A DNA stretch of 64,000 nucleotides from Sphingobacterium sp. SRCM116780 (GTDB taxonomy: Bacteria > Bacteroidota > Bacteroidia > Sphingobacteriales > Sphingobacteriaceae): the NCBI RefSeq assembly GCF_021442025.1, contig NZ_CP090446.1, positions 124,001 to 188,000 on the forward strand, written 5' to 3'. How positions within the stretch are numbered: the first letter of the stretch is position 1; each line of letters begins with the position of its first letter. A model generated the notes under the pieces. That model was given only the letters and a program-made list of their open reading frames with translations, was not told where the DNA came from and did no database searches. This document shows, one piece after another, positions 1 through 8,444 of the stretch. The translations under genes and the position numbers were made by a program.

Positions 1-1899
1 ACCAAAATACAAACAGGTTCCACTTATCAATACGATAAGGAAGTCTTGTTTCCAAGGGTATATAGTAATCGCGATGGACATCCTGGCTATTATGCTGATT
101 TCTTGAAATTAGGTGAAGGTCAATCTCCTACATTTGGCGATAACCTGAAATTCTTTTTTAGTTATCAAATAGGACATATGTATGGACGCTATTTCTTATG
201 GAACTTTGCAGGACGTCAAAATGACCAGCAAGGTCATGGCACCTTTACGGAAGGGAATTGGATTTCGGGGATTAAGCCTATTGACCAAATGCTCGTAGGC
301 GGACAAAACGCCATTCCTGATTCGTTGAAAACAGATCCATCGAATAATAAATATTATTTCTTGCCCTTGATTATTGGTCTAATTGGTGCTTTTTGGCACT
401 TTGGTAAAAGACAAAAAGATGCTGGTGTTGTTGGACTATTGTTCTTTTTTACGGGTTTAGCTATTGTATTATACTTAAATCAGAGTCCTTTACAACCTCG
501 TGAACGTGATTACGCTTATGCAGGTTCTTTCTATGCATTTGCCATTTGGATCGGATTGGGGGTGTTTGCAATAGCAGATTTTCTAGGAAAGAAAATGAAT
601 CCAAAAACTGCTGCTGGATTGACAACGGTAGCTTGTTTGTTAGCAGCTCCAGTTTTATTGGCAAAAGAAAACTGGGATGATCATGATCGTTCACATAAAT
701 TAACTGCTCGCGATTTGGCAAAAGATTATTTAGAATCTTGTGCTCCAAATGCGATTTTATTCACTTATGGTGATAACGACACCTATCCATTGTGGTATGC
801 ACAAGAGGTAGAAGGTATACGTACAGATGTTCGTGTGGTGAATCTAAGCTTATTGAGTGCTGATTGGTACATGGAACAAATGCAGTATAAAGCGAACAAT
901 GCCGATGCACTACCGATTAATATTGATAAAGAGAAATTTAAAAAAGGTGTTCGTGATGTGATGTATTATCAAGATGTACAAGTTCCAGGACATGTTGATT
1001 TGAACCTGGTATTACAGATTATGCTTTCCGATGATCCTAAAAATAAGGCGCAGTTAAATACAGGAGAGTTTGAGAATTTCTTACCAACGAAAAACCTTTC
1101 TTTGGCTGTAGATAGAAATGCAGTTATTCAAAATAAAGTAGTGCCTAAAGAATGGGAAAGCTCAATTACAGATACCTTAACATGGACCTATAATAAAGGA
1201 TATGTAACGCGTGCAGAATTATCTATTTTATCTATTCTAGCGCACAATAACTGGAAACGTCCTATTTATTTTGCAACCACTGTTCCCAATGATAATTATT
1301 TAGGTTTAGATAAGTATTTAGTACAGGAAGGTTTTGCATTGCGTTTGATGCCGATTAACGTAGCTAAAGAAAATGAAGGATCTGTGATTAATACAGATGC
1401 AGCATATACAGATATCACAAAGAAATATGCTTGGGGTAATTTTGCGACATCACCTTATTTGGATCCTGAATCGTACCGTATGTTGAGTTTGATTACCAAT
1501 ACAATAACAGGTAGTACCGCTACGCAGTTATTAGAACAAGGAAAAGCAAAAGAAGCCAAAGAAGTTGCGGTATTGACTTATGAGAAAATGCCAAAACGTG
1601 TTTTCTTGATGCGTGATGCTTTAAGTTATGCACTAGTTATTAATGTATTGTATAGTGTGGGAGAAAATCAGAAAGCAAATGATATTGTTAGTCGTAATTT
1701 GTTATTCTTAAAACAAAATATGGCTTATTATAATGACATCGCTCAAACGAAAGCAGAATTAGAATACGCAAATATTCAAACAGCGCTTCGAACACTAGGA
1801 GCCTATAAAAGTATTTTATCACAAACGAAAGAGACGAAACTTCTACAAGAAGTAACTCAACTTGAAAATGGTTATAAAAAACAATTTGGATTAGAATAA
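1..1899 (+). CDS. DUF2723 (GT117-type) membrane protein, 5' truncated
   Basis: The reading frame is open from base 1, so the N-terminus lies outside the window; about 632 residues are visible of a family that usually has around 1000. Hydrophobic segments lie in the first half (about residues 120-225 of the visible part). They are followed by a soluble C-terminal region with the family motif FTYGDNDTYPLWYAQE and a helical end. DUF2723 proteins are Bacteroidota membrane proteins related to protein O-mannosyltransferases (CAZy GT117), thought to glycosylate exported proteins at the inner membrane. The substrate here cannot be read from the sequence. The family call is confident; the biochemical role is family knowledge only. 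A strong terminator follows 15 bases after the stop. Confidence 0.85.
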   Translation, partial: TKIQTGSTYQYDKEVLFPRVYSNRDGHPGYYADFLKLGEGQSPTFGDNLKFFFSYQIGHMYGRYFLWNFAGRQNDQQGHGTFTEGNWISGIKPIDQMLVGGQNAIPDSLKTDPSNNKYYFLPLIIGLIGAFWHFGKRQKDAGVVGLLFFFTGLAIVLYLNQSPLQPRERDYAYAGSFYAFAIWIGLGVFAIADFLGKKMNPKTAAGLTTVACLLAAPVLLAKENWDDHDRSHKLTARDLAKDYLESCAPNAILFTYGDNDTYPLWYAQEVEGIRTDVRVVNLSLLSADWYMEQMQYKANNADALPINIDKEKFKKGVRDVMYYQDVQVPGHVDLNLVLQIMLSDDPKNKAQLNTGEFENFLPTKNLSLAVDRNAVIQNKVVPKEWESSITDTLTWTYNKGYVTRAELSILSILAHNNWKRPIYFATTVPNDNYLGLDKYLVQEGFALRLMPINVAKENEGSVINTDAAYTDITKKYAWGNFATSPYLDPESYRMLSLITNTITGSTATQLLEQGKAKEAKEVAVLTYEKMPKRVFLMRDALSYALVINVLYSVGENQKANDIVSRNLLFLKQNMAYYNDIAQTKAELEYANIQTALRTLGAYKSILSQTKETKLLQEVTQLENGYKKQFGLE

Positions 1900-1914
1900 A
1901 TCAAAATTTGAAAA

Positions 1915-1944
1915 GGGGCTTACATTTCGTAAGCCCCTTTTTTT
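1915..1944 (+). terminator. rho-independent terminator after the DUF2723 gene
   Basis: A perfect 9-bp stem (GGGGCTTAC at 1915-1923, GTAAGCCCC at 1929-1937) with a 5-base loop is followed directly by seven T. It ends transcription of the DUF2723 gene. Confidence 0.9.
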
Positions 1945-2264
1945 GTGCCTTAATTTTATACTTAAAAATAGTGATCGACTAGCTCTTACGTGAATCCGGA
2001 TCACCGACGTATTCGCATAACCTATACAACTTTGTCTAAAGGGCTTTTTTGAAGAATTCTAATTAATACCATCGGTGGTTTCAATTGTAAAGTCTTGTTT
2101 ACAATCTGCTAAAACGATAAAATTGTTTTGAAATGTCAAGTGTTTTCAATAATTTGTACCTTTATCTAGCAATTATTGATAACCAAAATTTTTGGAGGGT
2201 TAAGCTCAAATAACCAAATTTTATGGTCAAACTAAACTAAACCTTCAAAAACAAAAAGTAGATT
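1945..2264. other. intergenic region with nothing recognised
   Basis: About 320 bases between the terminator and the GMC gene. It should contain the promoter of the GMC operon, but no full TTTG/TAnnTTTG pair was found. A near match (TAATTTG) lies near 2151. No gene, repeat or RNA was seen. Confidence 0.5.
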
Positions 2265-4001
2265 ATGGTAAATTATCAAATAAAAGAAAGTGCAGAAGTC
2301 TATGATGCTATTGTCGTTGGATCAGGAGCTGGTGGGGGTATGGCAGGTTACATCTTAGCAAATGCAGGTCTTAAAGTATTGATGTTGGAGGCTGGACCTT
2401 TTTATGATCCAGCAAAAGACTCGTTGCAATTACGTTGGCCTTGGGAATCTCCACGTAGAGGAGCTTCTACTACGCGCCCTTTTGGGGACTTTGATGCCTT
2501 ATTCGGTGGATGGCAAATTGAAGGAGAACCTTATAGTCAGGTGGATGGAACGGAATTTGAATGGTTTCGTGCACGAATGCTTGGAGGTCGTACCAACCAC
2601 TGGGGACGTATATCTTTGCGTATGGGACCTGATGATTTCAAACCAAAAGATGGTGTAACCGCAGAATGGCCGATTACGTATGATGAGGTTAAACCATTTT
2701 ATGATCGTGTCGATCGAATGATTGGTGTTTATGGTACCGTAGAAGGAATTCATAACGAACCCGATGGGATCTTTATGAAACCACCAAAGCCAAGGCTAAA
2801 TGAATTATATATAGCAAAAGGAGCTAAAAAAGCAGGAGTACCGGTTATACCAGGTAGAGGAGCTGTCTTGACCGAAGTATCGAAGGAAATTAAAGGTAGG
2901 GGGACTTGTTTTTACTGTGGGCAATGTGGCCGTTCTTGTAAAGTGTATGGTGACTTTTCTTCATCTTCTTGTCTGGTTATTCCAGCTATGAAGACTGGAA
3001 ATTTAAAAGTAATCGATAACGCCATGGTGCGTGAAGTCCTGACAAATGATGAAGGGATAGCGATAGGAGTTTCTTATGTAGATACCAAAGATTTGCAAGA
3101 ATACTCTGTGAAAGGGAAAACGGTTATTTTGGGAGCTAGTGCTTGTGAAAGTGCGCGTATTATGCTTAACTCAAAATCAAAATCCCACCCAGGGGGTGTT
3201 GGAAATAGCAGTGGAGTCGTTGGGAAGTATCTCCATGATTCAACTGGCGCTAGTCTTTCTGGTTTTTTACCGCAACTATTAGATCGCAAACGATACAATG
3301 AAGACGGTGTTGGTAGTGTGCATATTTATTCTCCTTGGTGGGGAGAAAACAAGAACTTAAATTTCCCTAGAGGTTACCATATTGAATACGGTGGTGGTTT
3401 ACATATGCCTTCTTATGGCTTTTTAAATTGGGTGCCTAAGGTAAATCAACATGCAAAAGGTGCTGATGGAAAAAATAAACCACAAGGAGGATATGGAGAG
3501 TCATTAAAACAGGATTATAATAGTTTCTATGGTGCAAATGTAGGTATGGCGGGAAGAGGAACGGCACTGGCGAGAATTGATAACTATTGTGAAATCGATC
3601 CTACTAAAGTGGATAAATATGGTATTCCTGTATTACGCTTTCATTATAAATGGGCGAATGAAGAAATTGCGCAAGCCAAACATATGCAGGAGACGTTCCA
3701 GTCGATTATGCATGAAATGGGAGCGGTGGTTACTTCAAAGATGCCAGGTGCAGATACGTTGTATGGTTTAGAAGCCCCAGGTAAAATTATTCATGAAGGT
3801 GGAACAACGCGTATGGGTAATGATCCTAAAACCTCAGCCTTGAATAAATGGGGACAAGCACATGATTGCAAAAATCTGTTTGTGGTAGATGCGGGACCTT
3901 TTGTTCAACAAGGGGATAAGAACCTGACTTGGACAATATTGGCATTGTCTATGCGAACAGCAGAATATATTTTACAAGAGAAGAAAAACTTAAATAGCTA
4001 A
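2265..4001 (+). CDS. GMC-family FAD-dependent dehydrogenase (gluconate 2-dehydrogenase large-subunit type)
   Basis: 578 residues. The N-terminus has a dinucleotide-binding motif (VVGSGAGGGMAG, residues ~17-28) followed by VLMLEAG, the usual FAD site of GMC oxidoreductases. The C-terminal domain carries the HEGGTTRMG and DAGPFVQQGDKNLTWTI motifs that shape the active site. A cysteine group (CFYCGQCGRSC, around residue 215) is also present. The enzyme probably oxidises an alcohol or sugar acid and passes electrons to a membrane acceptor. The gene 5 bases downstream encodes the matching small subunit with a Tat-like signal, which supports export as a complex. Homologues in this phylum act on various sugars, so gluconate as substrate is not established. 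Confidence 0.85.
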   Translation: MVNYQIKESAEVYDAIVVGSGAGGGMAGYILANAGLKVLMLEAGPFYDPAKDSLQLRWPWESPRRGASTTRPFGDFDALFGGWQIEGEPYSQVDGTEFEWFRARMLGGRTNHWGRISLRMGPDDFKPKDGVTAEWPITYDEVKPFYDRVDRMIGVYGTVEGIHNEPDGIFMKPPKPRLNELYIAKGAKKAGVPVIPGRGAVLTEVSKEIKGRGTCFYCGQCGRSCKVYGDFSSSSCLVIPAMKTGNLKVIDNAMVREVLTNDEGIAIGVSYVDTKDLQEYSVKGKTVILGASACESARIMLNSKSKSHPGGVGNSSGVVGKYLHDSTGASLSGFLPQLLDRKRYNEDGVGSVHIYSPWWGENKNLNFPRGYHIEYGGGLHMPSYGFLNWVPKVNQHAKGADGKNKPQGGYGESLKQDYNSFYGANVGMAGRGTALARIDNYCEIDPTKVDKYGIPVLRFHYKWANEEIAQAKHMQETFQSIMHEMGAVVTSKMPGADTLYGLEAPGKIIHEGGTTRMGNDPKTSALNKWGQAHDCKNLFVVDAGPFVQQGDKNLTWTILALSMRTAEYILQEKKNLNS

Positions 4002-4006
4002 GACTC

Positions 4007-4642
4007 ATGAACAGAAGAGAATCACTAAAAGCATTAGGTCTGATCGCTGCAGGAACTGGCCTATTGGCAGAATCATGTAACTCTGACAACAGTAAAGGCG
4101 CAGTGGCGGCATCTCCTAAGGATAAACTTCCAGGTGTTCAGGATTTTGAGTATGAACGTACAAAAGCACTGTTAGAAGAGAAATTTTTCAATGAACATGA
4201 ATTTGCTACAATTACGGTTCTTGCAGATATCATTATACCAAAGGACGCCACTTCAGGAAGTGCTTCGGACGCTGGAGTACCAGATTTCATCGAGTTTATT
4301 GTCAAAGATCTACCAGATAACAAAATTCCAATGCGTGGCGGGTTAAAATGGTTGGATGTACAGTGTCAGAAAAGATATGGACAGGCTTTCATTAAGTGTA
4401 AAGAAAAAGAACAATTGGCTATCGTTGACGACATTGCTTATCCAGAACTAGCGAAACCTGAAATGCAACAAGGAGTATCGTTCTTCTCGTTGATGCGTAA
4501 TTTAACATCTTCTGGATTTTATACCAGTGAAATTGGCGTGAAGGCGATAGGATTTCAAGGAAATACACCCGGCGTTTGGACAGGTGTTCCAGATGATGTT
4601 TTAAAACAACATGGCTTTGATCCTACGAAATTTTTTGGATAA
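4007..4642 (+). CDS. gluconate 2-dehydrogenase subunit 3 family protein
   Basis: 211 residues. The N-terminus MNRRESLKALGLIAAGTGLL is a twin-arginine-type signal and is followed by AESC, a possible lipobox cysteine, so the protein is probably exported folded and perhaps lipid-anchored. The rest matches the small, cofactor-free subunit 3 family, which accompanies GMC-type large subunits and helps to export or stabilise them. It begins 5 bases after the GMC gene, so the two are surely one operon. The family assignment rests on context and on the pattern around ITVLADIIIPKDATSGSASDAG (written here only in part as a motif region, residues ~66-88). Confidence 0.8.
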   Translation: MNRRESLKALGLIAAGTGLLAESCNSDNSKGAVAASPKDKLPGVQDFEYERTKALLEEKFFNEHEFATITVLADIIIPKDATSGSASDAGVPDFIEFIVKDLPDNKIPMRGGLKWLDVQCQKRYGQAFIKCKEKEQLAIVDDIAYPELAKPEMQQGVSFFSLMRNLTSSGFYTSEIGVKAIGFQGNTPGVWTGVPDDVLKQHGFDPTKFFG

Positions 4643-4703
4643 AATATTTCGTAAAAACCAAGTCTATAAGATTAACATTCATATGACCCCTCTTGGGGTA
4701 AAA

Positions 4704-4740
4704 ACACGGTTATGATAAGTTTCATAACCTTGTTTTTTTA
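4704..4740 (+). terminator. rho-independent terminator after the GMC operon
   Basis: Stem GGTTATGA (4708-4715) and TCATAACC (4722-4729), extended by imperfect pairing outside, is followed by TTGTTTTTTT. A second small hairpin (ACCCC/GGGGT, about 4685-4699) lies just upstream. Confidence 0.8.
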
Positions 4741-4789
4741 CTCTCATCATTCGTTTTGATTGCCGCAGTTTTATTTGTTTGTAAATCAA

Positions 4790-4817
4790 TTGTTTTTCAA
4801 GAATATTTGTAAGTTTG
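4790..4817 (+). promoter_or_regulatory. Bacteroidota-type promoter of the APC permease gene
   Basis: TTG at 4790-4792 and TAAGTTTG at 4810-4817 are 17 bases apart, close to the Bacteroidota housekeeping consensus (TTTG, 19-21 bases, TAnnTTTG). The transcript would begin near 4825, about 35 bases before the start codon. Confidence 0.55.
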
Positions 4818-4859
4818 TTAACAGGTAACCAACCTAAATGTAAGAATTAACAATTCAAG

Positions 4860-6263
4860 ATGAATCGACAACTCAAACTTTGGGATGCTATTATGATTGT
4901 AATGGGATCCATGATTGGAAGTGGAATTTTTATTGTTTCATCGGATATGATGCGACAATTGGGTTCAGGATGGTGGGTGATAATTGTTTGGCTAATTACC
5001 GCTGTTATGACAGTTTCAGCGGCCATTTGTTACGGTGAGTTATCTTCCTTATTTCCTAAAGCTGGTGGTCAGTACACCTATTTGACCGAGGTTTTTGGCA
5101 AAATGACAGGCTTCCTATATGGATGGAGTTTGTTTACCGTGATCCAAACCGGAACAATTGCCGCGGTTGCGGTCGCTTTTGGGAAATTTGCTGCTTATTT
5201 GATTCCTCAGCTAAATGATGCAGCCCCTCTTTATGAAAATGGTTCTTTTAAAATTACCTGGATTCAAATACTCGCTATTTTCATTATCCTGATACTCACA
5301 TTTATCAACACCAAAGGAGTGAGAAGCGGAAAAATCATTCAGTCATTCTTTACTTCTTCCAAAATAATTGCTCTTATTCTTTTGATTATAGGTGGGGTTT
5401 TTATGATCAAGGAAAATCATTTTTCTGAAAACCTGAGCTATGGATTAGACTCCTTTCAAAACTTAAAAGGAGAAGGATGGACTGGTATAAGTGGTGGTTT
5501 ACTTCTTGGAGGTATTGCGGCAGCAATGGTAGGTTCCGTTTTTAGTAGCGTTGCTTGGGAGAATGTCACCTTTATTGCTGGAGAAATTGATAATCCAAAG
5601 CGTAATGTTGTACGTGCGATGGTGATCGGAACCTCCTTAGTTATGTTGTTGTATTTATTCTGTAATTATGTTTATCTATCGGCATTAAATAGAGAGGAGA
5701 TTGCATTCGCTGTCAACGACCGCGTAGCAGTAGCTACTGCCCAAAAGATATTAGGAGGAACAGGAACAATTATTATGGCTATTTTGGTGATGATCTCCAC
5801 GTTTGGCTGTGTCAATGGTATCGTACTTTCTGGAGCTCGTGTCTTTCAACGGATGGCAAAAGATGGCCTGTTTTTGAAACAAGTTATTCCAAATAACAAA
5901 AATGAAGTACCAGAAAGATCGTTATGGATACAGGGTATCTGGGCTTCTCTGCTTTGTCTAAGCGGTCAGTATGGAGATTTGCTAGATATGATATCTTTTG
6001 TGATTGTACTCTTCTATATGATCACTGTTTTTGCTGTAATTTGGTTAAGAATCAAAAAACCACAACTGGAACGTTCTTATAAAACATTCGGATATCCTAT
6101 TGTTCCATTGATTTATTTATTGATTGGAGGCACATTTTGTATCCTCCTGATTTTATATAAACCTCAATACACGTGGCCAGGTTTTATCCTCATCGTTTTA
6201 GGTCTCCCTGTTTATTGGTTGATCAATAAGCGGGGTGCTGACGTTGGTAAAGAAATAGAATAG
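4860..6263 (+). CDS. APC-superfamily amino acid permease
   Basis: 467 residues with about twelve hydrophobic segments throughout. The first helix carries the typical APC signature (MGSMIGSGIFIVSSDMM, residues ~17-33), and further family features include GELSSLFPKAGGQYTYL near residue 59. These inner-membrane proteins take up or exchange amino acids. The specificity cannot be read off, although the general look is that of the LAT/basic-amino-acid branch. The gene stands alone: it has its own upstream promoter and is followed by a long palindrome. Confidence 0.9.
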   Translation: MNRQLKLWDAIMIVMGSMIGSGIFIVSSDMMRQLGSGWWVIIVWLITAVMTVSAAICYGELSSLFPKAGGQYTYLTEVFGKMTGFLYGWSLFTVIQTGTIAAVAVAFGKFAAYLIPQLNDAAPLYENGSFKITWIQILAIFIILILTFINTKGVRSGKIIQSFFTSSKIIALILLIIGGVFMIKENHFSENLSYGLDSFQNLKGEGWTGISGGLLLGGIAAAMVGSVFSSVAWENVTFIAGEIDNPKRNVVRAMVIGTSLVMLLYLFCNYVYLSALNREEIAFAVNDRVAVATAQKILGGTGTIIMAILVMISTFGCVNGIVLSGARVFQRMAKDGLFLKQVIPNNKNEVPERSLWIQGIWASLLCLSGQYGDLLDMISFVIVLFYMITVFAVIWLRIKKPQLERSYKTFGYPIVPLIYLLIGGTFCILLILYKPQYTWPGFILIVLGLPVYWLINKRGADVGKEIE

Positions 6264-6327
6264 GTTGTAAGGACATCCATTCAGTTTGTAAGACACCTTG
6301 ACCTTTTTCTAACCTTCTTCGTACTTT

Positions 6328-6478
6328 CTTCTAACCAACTTCGGAGTTTCAATACACCTGGAACACTTTTTTACCGCTATTGCACCGCCTTTTTCCCGAT
6401 GCAGGTGTGGTAAAAGAGTGGTGCAAGAGCGGTGTAAAGGTGTTGGGCGCTAGAAGAAAGTCCGAAGTTGGTTAGAAG
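6328..6478. repeat. long imperfect palindrome between the permease gene and pyrR
   Basis: The outer arms are a perfect 18-bp inverted repeat: CTTCTAACCAACTTCGGA at 6328-6345 and TCCGAAGTTGGTTAGAAG at 6461-6478. The inside also folds back: TACCGCTATTGCACC on the left faces GGTGCAAGAGCGGTGTA on the right. The whole 151-bp element could form one long hairpin. No open frame or transposase is present. It resembles a second, more degenerate element near 27.4-27.6 kb, so it may be a genomic extragenic palindrome family. Confidence 0.8.
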
Positions 6479-6654
6479 TTGATCCAAATTTGGTATCTGA
6501 GCAGATCATTTAAAAAGTTGTTGAAATCGTTTGTGTCTGCACTATAGTCAATAAGATCAGAAAAAAGGATCAGTCTCTATTTTTTAAGTGATTGATTATG
6601 CATAGACTCGGCAATAAAAGTCTGCTATAATTCGGTTTTTTTCAAAAAAAGTAG

Positions 6655-6662
6655 TACGTTTG
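6655..6662 (+). promoter_or_regulatory. -7 element of the pyrR-pyrB promoter
   Basis: TACGTTTG fits TAnnTTTG and lies 17 bases before the pyrR start, which leaves a leader of only about 10 bases. No clear -33 TTTG was found. A leader this short would leave no room for the PyrR attenuator known in Bacillus. Confidence 0.5.
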
Positions 6663-6678
6663 CTTAAATATTCCCTTA

Positions 6679-7227
6679 ATGAAACAATCGATTTTATTAG
6701 ATGGACCAAAATTTCAGATCACCATTCAAAGACTATGTCGTCAATTGATTGAGAATCATGGTGATTTTTCAAATACCGTTATCATTGGTATACAGCCTCG
6801 AGGAACTTTCTTAGCCAAACGTATTGTCAAAGAATTGGAACACATGTTAGGCGCATCAATTTTAAATGGCGATTTGGATATTACATTTTATCGTGACGAT
6901 TTTCGAAGAAAAGGTAACGATGGTCCCATTCTAGCTAATAGTACAAATATCAATTTTATAATAGAAGGTAAAAAGGTCATTTTAATGGATGACGTTCTTT
7001 GGACTGGTCGAACCATTCGTTCCGCGATGGATGCTATTCAAGCGTTTGGTCGTGCAGAGCGTATCGAATTGCTGGTATTGGTGGATCGCCGTTTCTCGAG
7101 GCAGATACCGATTCAACCGGATTATATCGGGATACAAGTTGATTCTATTGATTCACAAAAAGTAATTGTCAATTGGCAGGAGTCAGAGAATCAAGATAGC
7201 ATCACGTTAGTAACTGAGAAGAAATAG
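6679..7227 (+). CDS. pyrR: PyrR: pyr regulator / uracil phosphoribosyltransferase family
   Basis: 182 residues, the usual PyrR length. The PRPP-binding loop is clear at residues 99-116 (KVILMDDVLWTGRTIRSA), and IIGIQPRGTFLAKR near residue 36 is also typical of the family. PyrR enzymes convert uracil and PRPP to UMP, and in Gram-positive bacteria they also bind pyr mRNA. It is followed 29 bases later by pyrB, so a pyrimidine role is well supported. Whether it regulates RNA in this organism is doubtful, because no attenuator-like leader is visible upstream. Confidence 0.92.
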   Translation: MKQSILLDGPKFQITIQRLCRQLIENHGDFSNTVIIGIQPRGTFLAKRIVKELEHMLGASILNGDLDITFYRDDFRRKGNDGPILANSTNINFIIEGKKVILMDDVLWTGRTIRSAMDAIQAFGRAERIELLVLVDRRFSRQIPIQPDYIGIQVDSIDSQKVIVNWQESENQDSITLVTEKK

Positions 7228-7256
7228 AATAAAGAAAATTTTGAATACGTTATACA

Positions 7257-8195
7257 ATGTCATCAACAGCTGAACAATTAAGTACACGTCATTTATTAGG
7301 AATAAAGGATTTGAATGAATCTGATATTCAATTGATTCTAAATACAGCAAGCAATTTTAAAGAAATATTAAACAGACCGATAAAAAAAGTTCCTTCTCTT
7401 CGTGATATCACGATTGCGAATGTCTTTTTTGAGAACTCTACACGCACGCGCTTATCATTTGAGTTGGCTGAGAAAAGGCTTTCTGCTGATATTGTTAATT
7501 TTGCTGCTTCATCATCTTCTGTGAGTAAAGGAGAGACATTAATCGATACTGTTAATAACATCTTAGCGATGAAGGTCGATATGATTGTGATGCGTCATCC
7601 CTATGCTGGAGCAGGCGTGTTTTTGAGTAAACATGTGAATGCACAGATTGTCAATGCCGGTGATGGAGCACATGAACATCCAACGCAAGCATTATTGGAT
7701 TCGTTTTCCATTCGTGAACGTTATGGAGATGTAGCGGGACGCAAAGTCGCGATTATAGGCGATATCACGCACTCACGTGTGGCACTATCAAATATCCTAT
7801 GTCTTCAAAAACAAGGAGCAGAAGTAATGGTTTGTGGGCCAACAACGTTGATCCCTAAATATATTTCATCTCTAGGCGTTAAAGTCGAATATGATTTGAT
7901 GAAAGCGCTGAATTGGTGTGATGTGGCGAATATGTTGCGTATCCAGTTAGAAAGACAAGACATTGCTTATTTTCCTTCCTTACGTGAATATTCGATGTTA
8001 TATGGGTTAAATAAACAGCTATTAGATTCCTTGGATAAAGAAATTACAATTATGCATCCAGGACCAATCAATAGAGGGGTGGAGATTACGTCCGATGTGG
8101 CCGATAGCCAACATTCGATTATATTAGATCAAGTCGAAAATGGAGTCGCAGTCCGTATGGCAGTTCTTTATTTATTAGCAGGACAGCGCGGGTAA
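7257..8195 (+). CDS. pyrB: aspartate carbamoyltransferase catalytic subunit
   Basis: 312 residues. It carries the carbamoyl-phosphate-binding motif STRTR (residues 61-65) inside FFENSTRTRLSFELAEKRL. It also has the SKGET loop around residue 89, HPTQALLDSF, and HPGPINRGVEI towards the end. It condenses carbamoyl phosphate and aspartate in the first committed step of pyrimidine synthesis. It sits directly behind pyrR, and a strong terminator follows. No pyrI regulatory subunit is adjacent, so the enzyme may work as a plain catalytic trimer. Confidence 0.96.
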   Translation: MSSTAEQLSTRHLLGIKDLNESDIQLILNTASNFKEILNRPIKKVPSLRDITIANVFFENSTRTRLSFELAEKRLSADIVNFAASSSSVSKGETLIDTVNNILAMKVDMIVMRHPYAGAGVFLSKHVNAQIVNAGDGAHEHPTQALLDSFSIRERYGDVAGRKVAIIGDITHSRVALSNILCLQKQGAEVMVCGPTTLIPKYISSLGVKVEYDLMKALNWCDVANMLRIQLERQDIAYFPSLREYSMLYGLNKQLLDSLDKEITIMHPGPINRGVEITSDVADSQHSIILDQVENGVAVRMAVLYLLAGQRG

Positions 8196-8216
8196 TAAAT
8201 CGATAATCAATAAAGA

Positions 8217-8259
8217 AAAATATGCCTGATTTTTATTTTAAATCAGGCATATTTTTTTT
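8217..8259 (+). terminator. rho-independent terminator after pyrB
   Basis: AATATGCCTGATTT and AAATCAGGCATATT form a stem of about 13 bp with a short AT loop, flanked by an A run upstream and an eight-T run downstream, so it may work in both directions. Confidence 0.9.
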
Positions 8260-8444
8260 GTATTAAATACGTTATATAGTAACTATGTTAACAATTGTTA
8301 ATAACTTTTGAGGAAAACTTCTTATTTAACGCTTAATTTAGTACTTTGAAAAATACTATGGATTTTACTTTACTTTCCTAGGATATCTGAAAGGTAGGGA
8401 ACATTCAATACAAAATAAAAAACAGATAAAATATTTTACATATT

